Source: Flaccisagitta enflata
Lineage: Eukaryota; Chaetognatha; Sagittoidea; Aphragmophora
DNA length: 64,000 nucleotides
Reading direction: 5' to 3'
NCBI GenBank assembly: GCA_965153355.1
Contig: OZ231126.1
Location: 64,294,001-64,358,000, forward strand
The notes beneath the pieces are model-generated. The model saw nothing but the letters and a program-made list of their open reading frames with translations. It made no database searches and had not been told where the DNA came from. The position numbers were made by a program, and so were the translations under genes. Of the stretch, positions 63,455-64,000 are shown one piece after another (position 1 is the first letter of the stretch; each line of letters opens with the position of its first letter).

Positions 63455-64000
63455 ATTTCCTTTGTTGGCAATAATGGAAATCTGTTTAAAATTAAAAAAA
63501 CCTCTAGGCATCGTTGTTGCGGGGTTCAACTGTACTTGTTATAATAGTATTTGAGCTACGAAATTGACCGCTACCACATCCCTAATGTAAACTTTGATTT
63601 GTCAATATGTCAATTGCAGTTTTTGAAGTGAAAAACCATAAAAAGTAAAATAATTGATATTGATTACACCGCTTTCAGATCGAAATGTCGCGAAAAGAAG
63701 ATATATTACTCCAAAACTATTTATAGTAAGTAGTTTTTTCTTTTTTCCCCTGGTAGATAATTTGATTAAGTTTTGCTACAAGCAAAGAACATCCCACCAA
63801 CAAAAAAATTCAAGCCTCTCACTCACATGCATGCACATGCACAATAAATGAATATTGCATGTTTCACATTGAAGGATTTTTTCCCAACAACTTTTTCTTT
63901 ACTTTATTTCAGAGCTGTCATTTCTACACAAATTAAGCTGAATTGCTGGGATTGGTCTAGAATTCAAGAGAATTTTATGTAGATTATGTTGTAAGGAAAA
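63455..64000. other. AT-rich end of window
   Basis: Apart from the candidate exon at 63679-63725 nothing was recognised. Confidence 0.3.
63679..63725 (+). CDS. candidate 47 bp internal exon
   Basis: CGCTTTCAG acceptor and ATA|GTAAGT donor bracket 47 bp, with a frame reading IEMSRKEDILLQNYL. Both splice sites fit consensus well, but the exon is too short to assign. Confidence 0.2.

Overview
The window is animal nuclear DNA. It has one spliced gene spread over at least 25 kb with GT-AG introns (one GC-AG). Dinucleotide, trinucleotide and tetranucleotide microsatellites are very dense. Short non-autonomous transposable elements with inverted-repeat or hairpin ends fill most of the remaining space. 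The (ACYG)n-bearing small elements resemble the mini-me/pearl/HINE class known from molluscs, flies and other invertebrates, so a marine invertebrate is my best guess. The species cannot be named from the sequence.

Genes. The minus strand from 30451 down to 4958 carries twelve consecutive coding exons of PICK1 (PDZ plus BAR domain scaffold). They total 413 codons, every phase joins correctly, and only about the first ten residues were not located. Tail to tail with it, on the plus strand at 3661-4152, is a single-exon archease-like ORF that has lost the family's acidic metal ligands. Three weaker candidate exons of unknown genes are at 30913-31065 (-), 47807-47966 (+) and 63679-63725 (+). Nearly all other long ORFs are translations of microsatellites or minisatellites.

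Layout. 0-3.3 kb: foldback MITEs and old repeats. 3.6-5.2 kb: archease-like gene and PICK1 3' end. 5.2-30.5 kb: PICK1 introns filled with hairpin-ended elements, three copies of an ~800 bp hairpin-ended element, a 1.5 kb palindrome, a 13 bp minisatellite and a 162 bp satellite. 30.5-64 kb: no confident gene, but dense mobile DNA. This part holds a complete hAT MITE with an 8 bp target duplication, a 1.7 kb palindrome sitting in a (GAAT)n tract, a 48 bp minisatellite, mariner-like MITEs, a tRNA-like segment inside a MITE, six 'GGGCAGCGGCC' foldback elements with tandem-repeat spacers, and several elements nested inside one another.

The most unusual signal is a superfamily of roughly 120-480 bp elements whose two ends are different hairpins. 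A third, subterminal motif next to one hairpin is complementary to the arm of the other hairpin. The stem sequences change from subfamily to subfamily (TCGC, TTGC, ATGC, GGTGC types) while all three parts change together. A separate pair of ~150 bp MITEs shows the same behaviour: conserved linkers with completely replaced stems.
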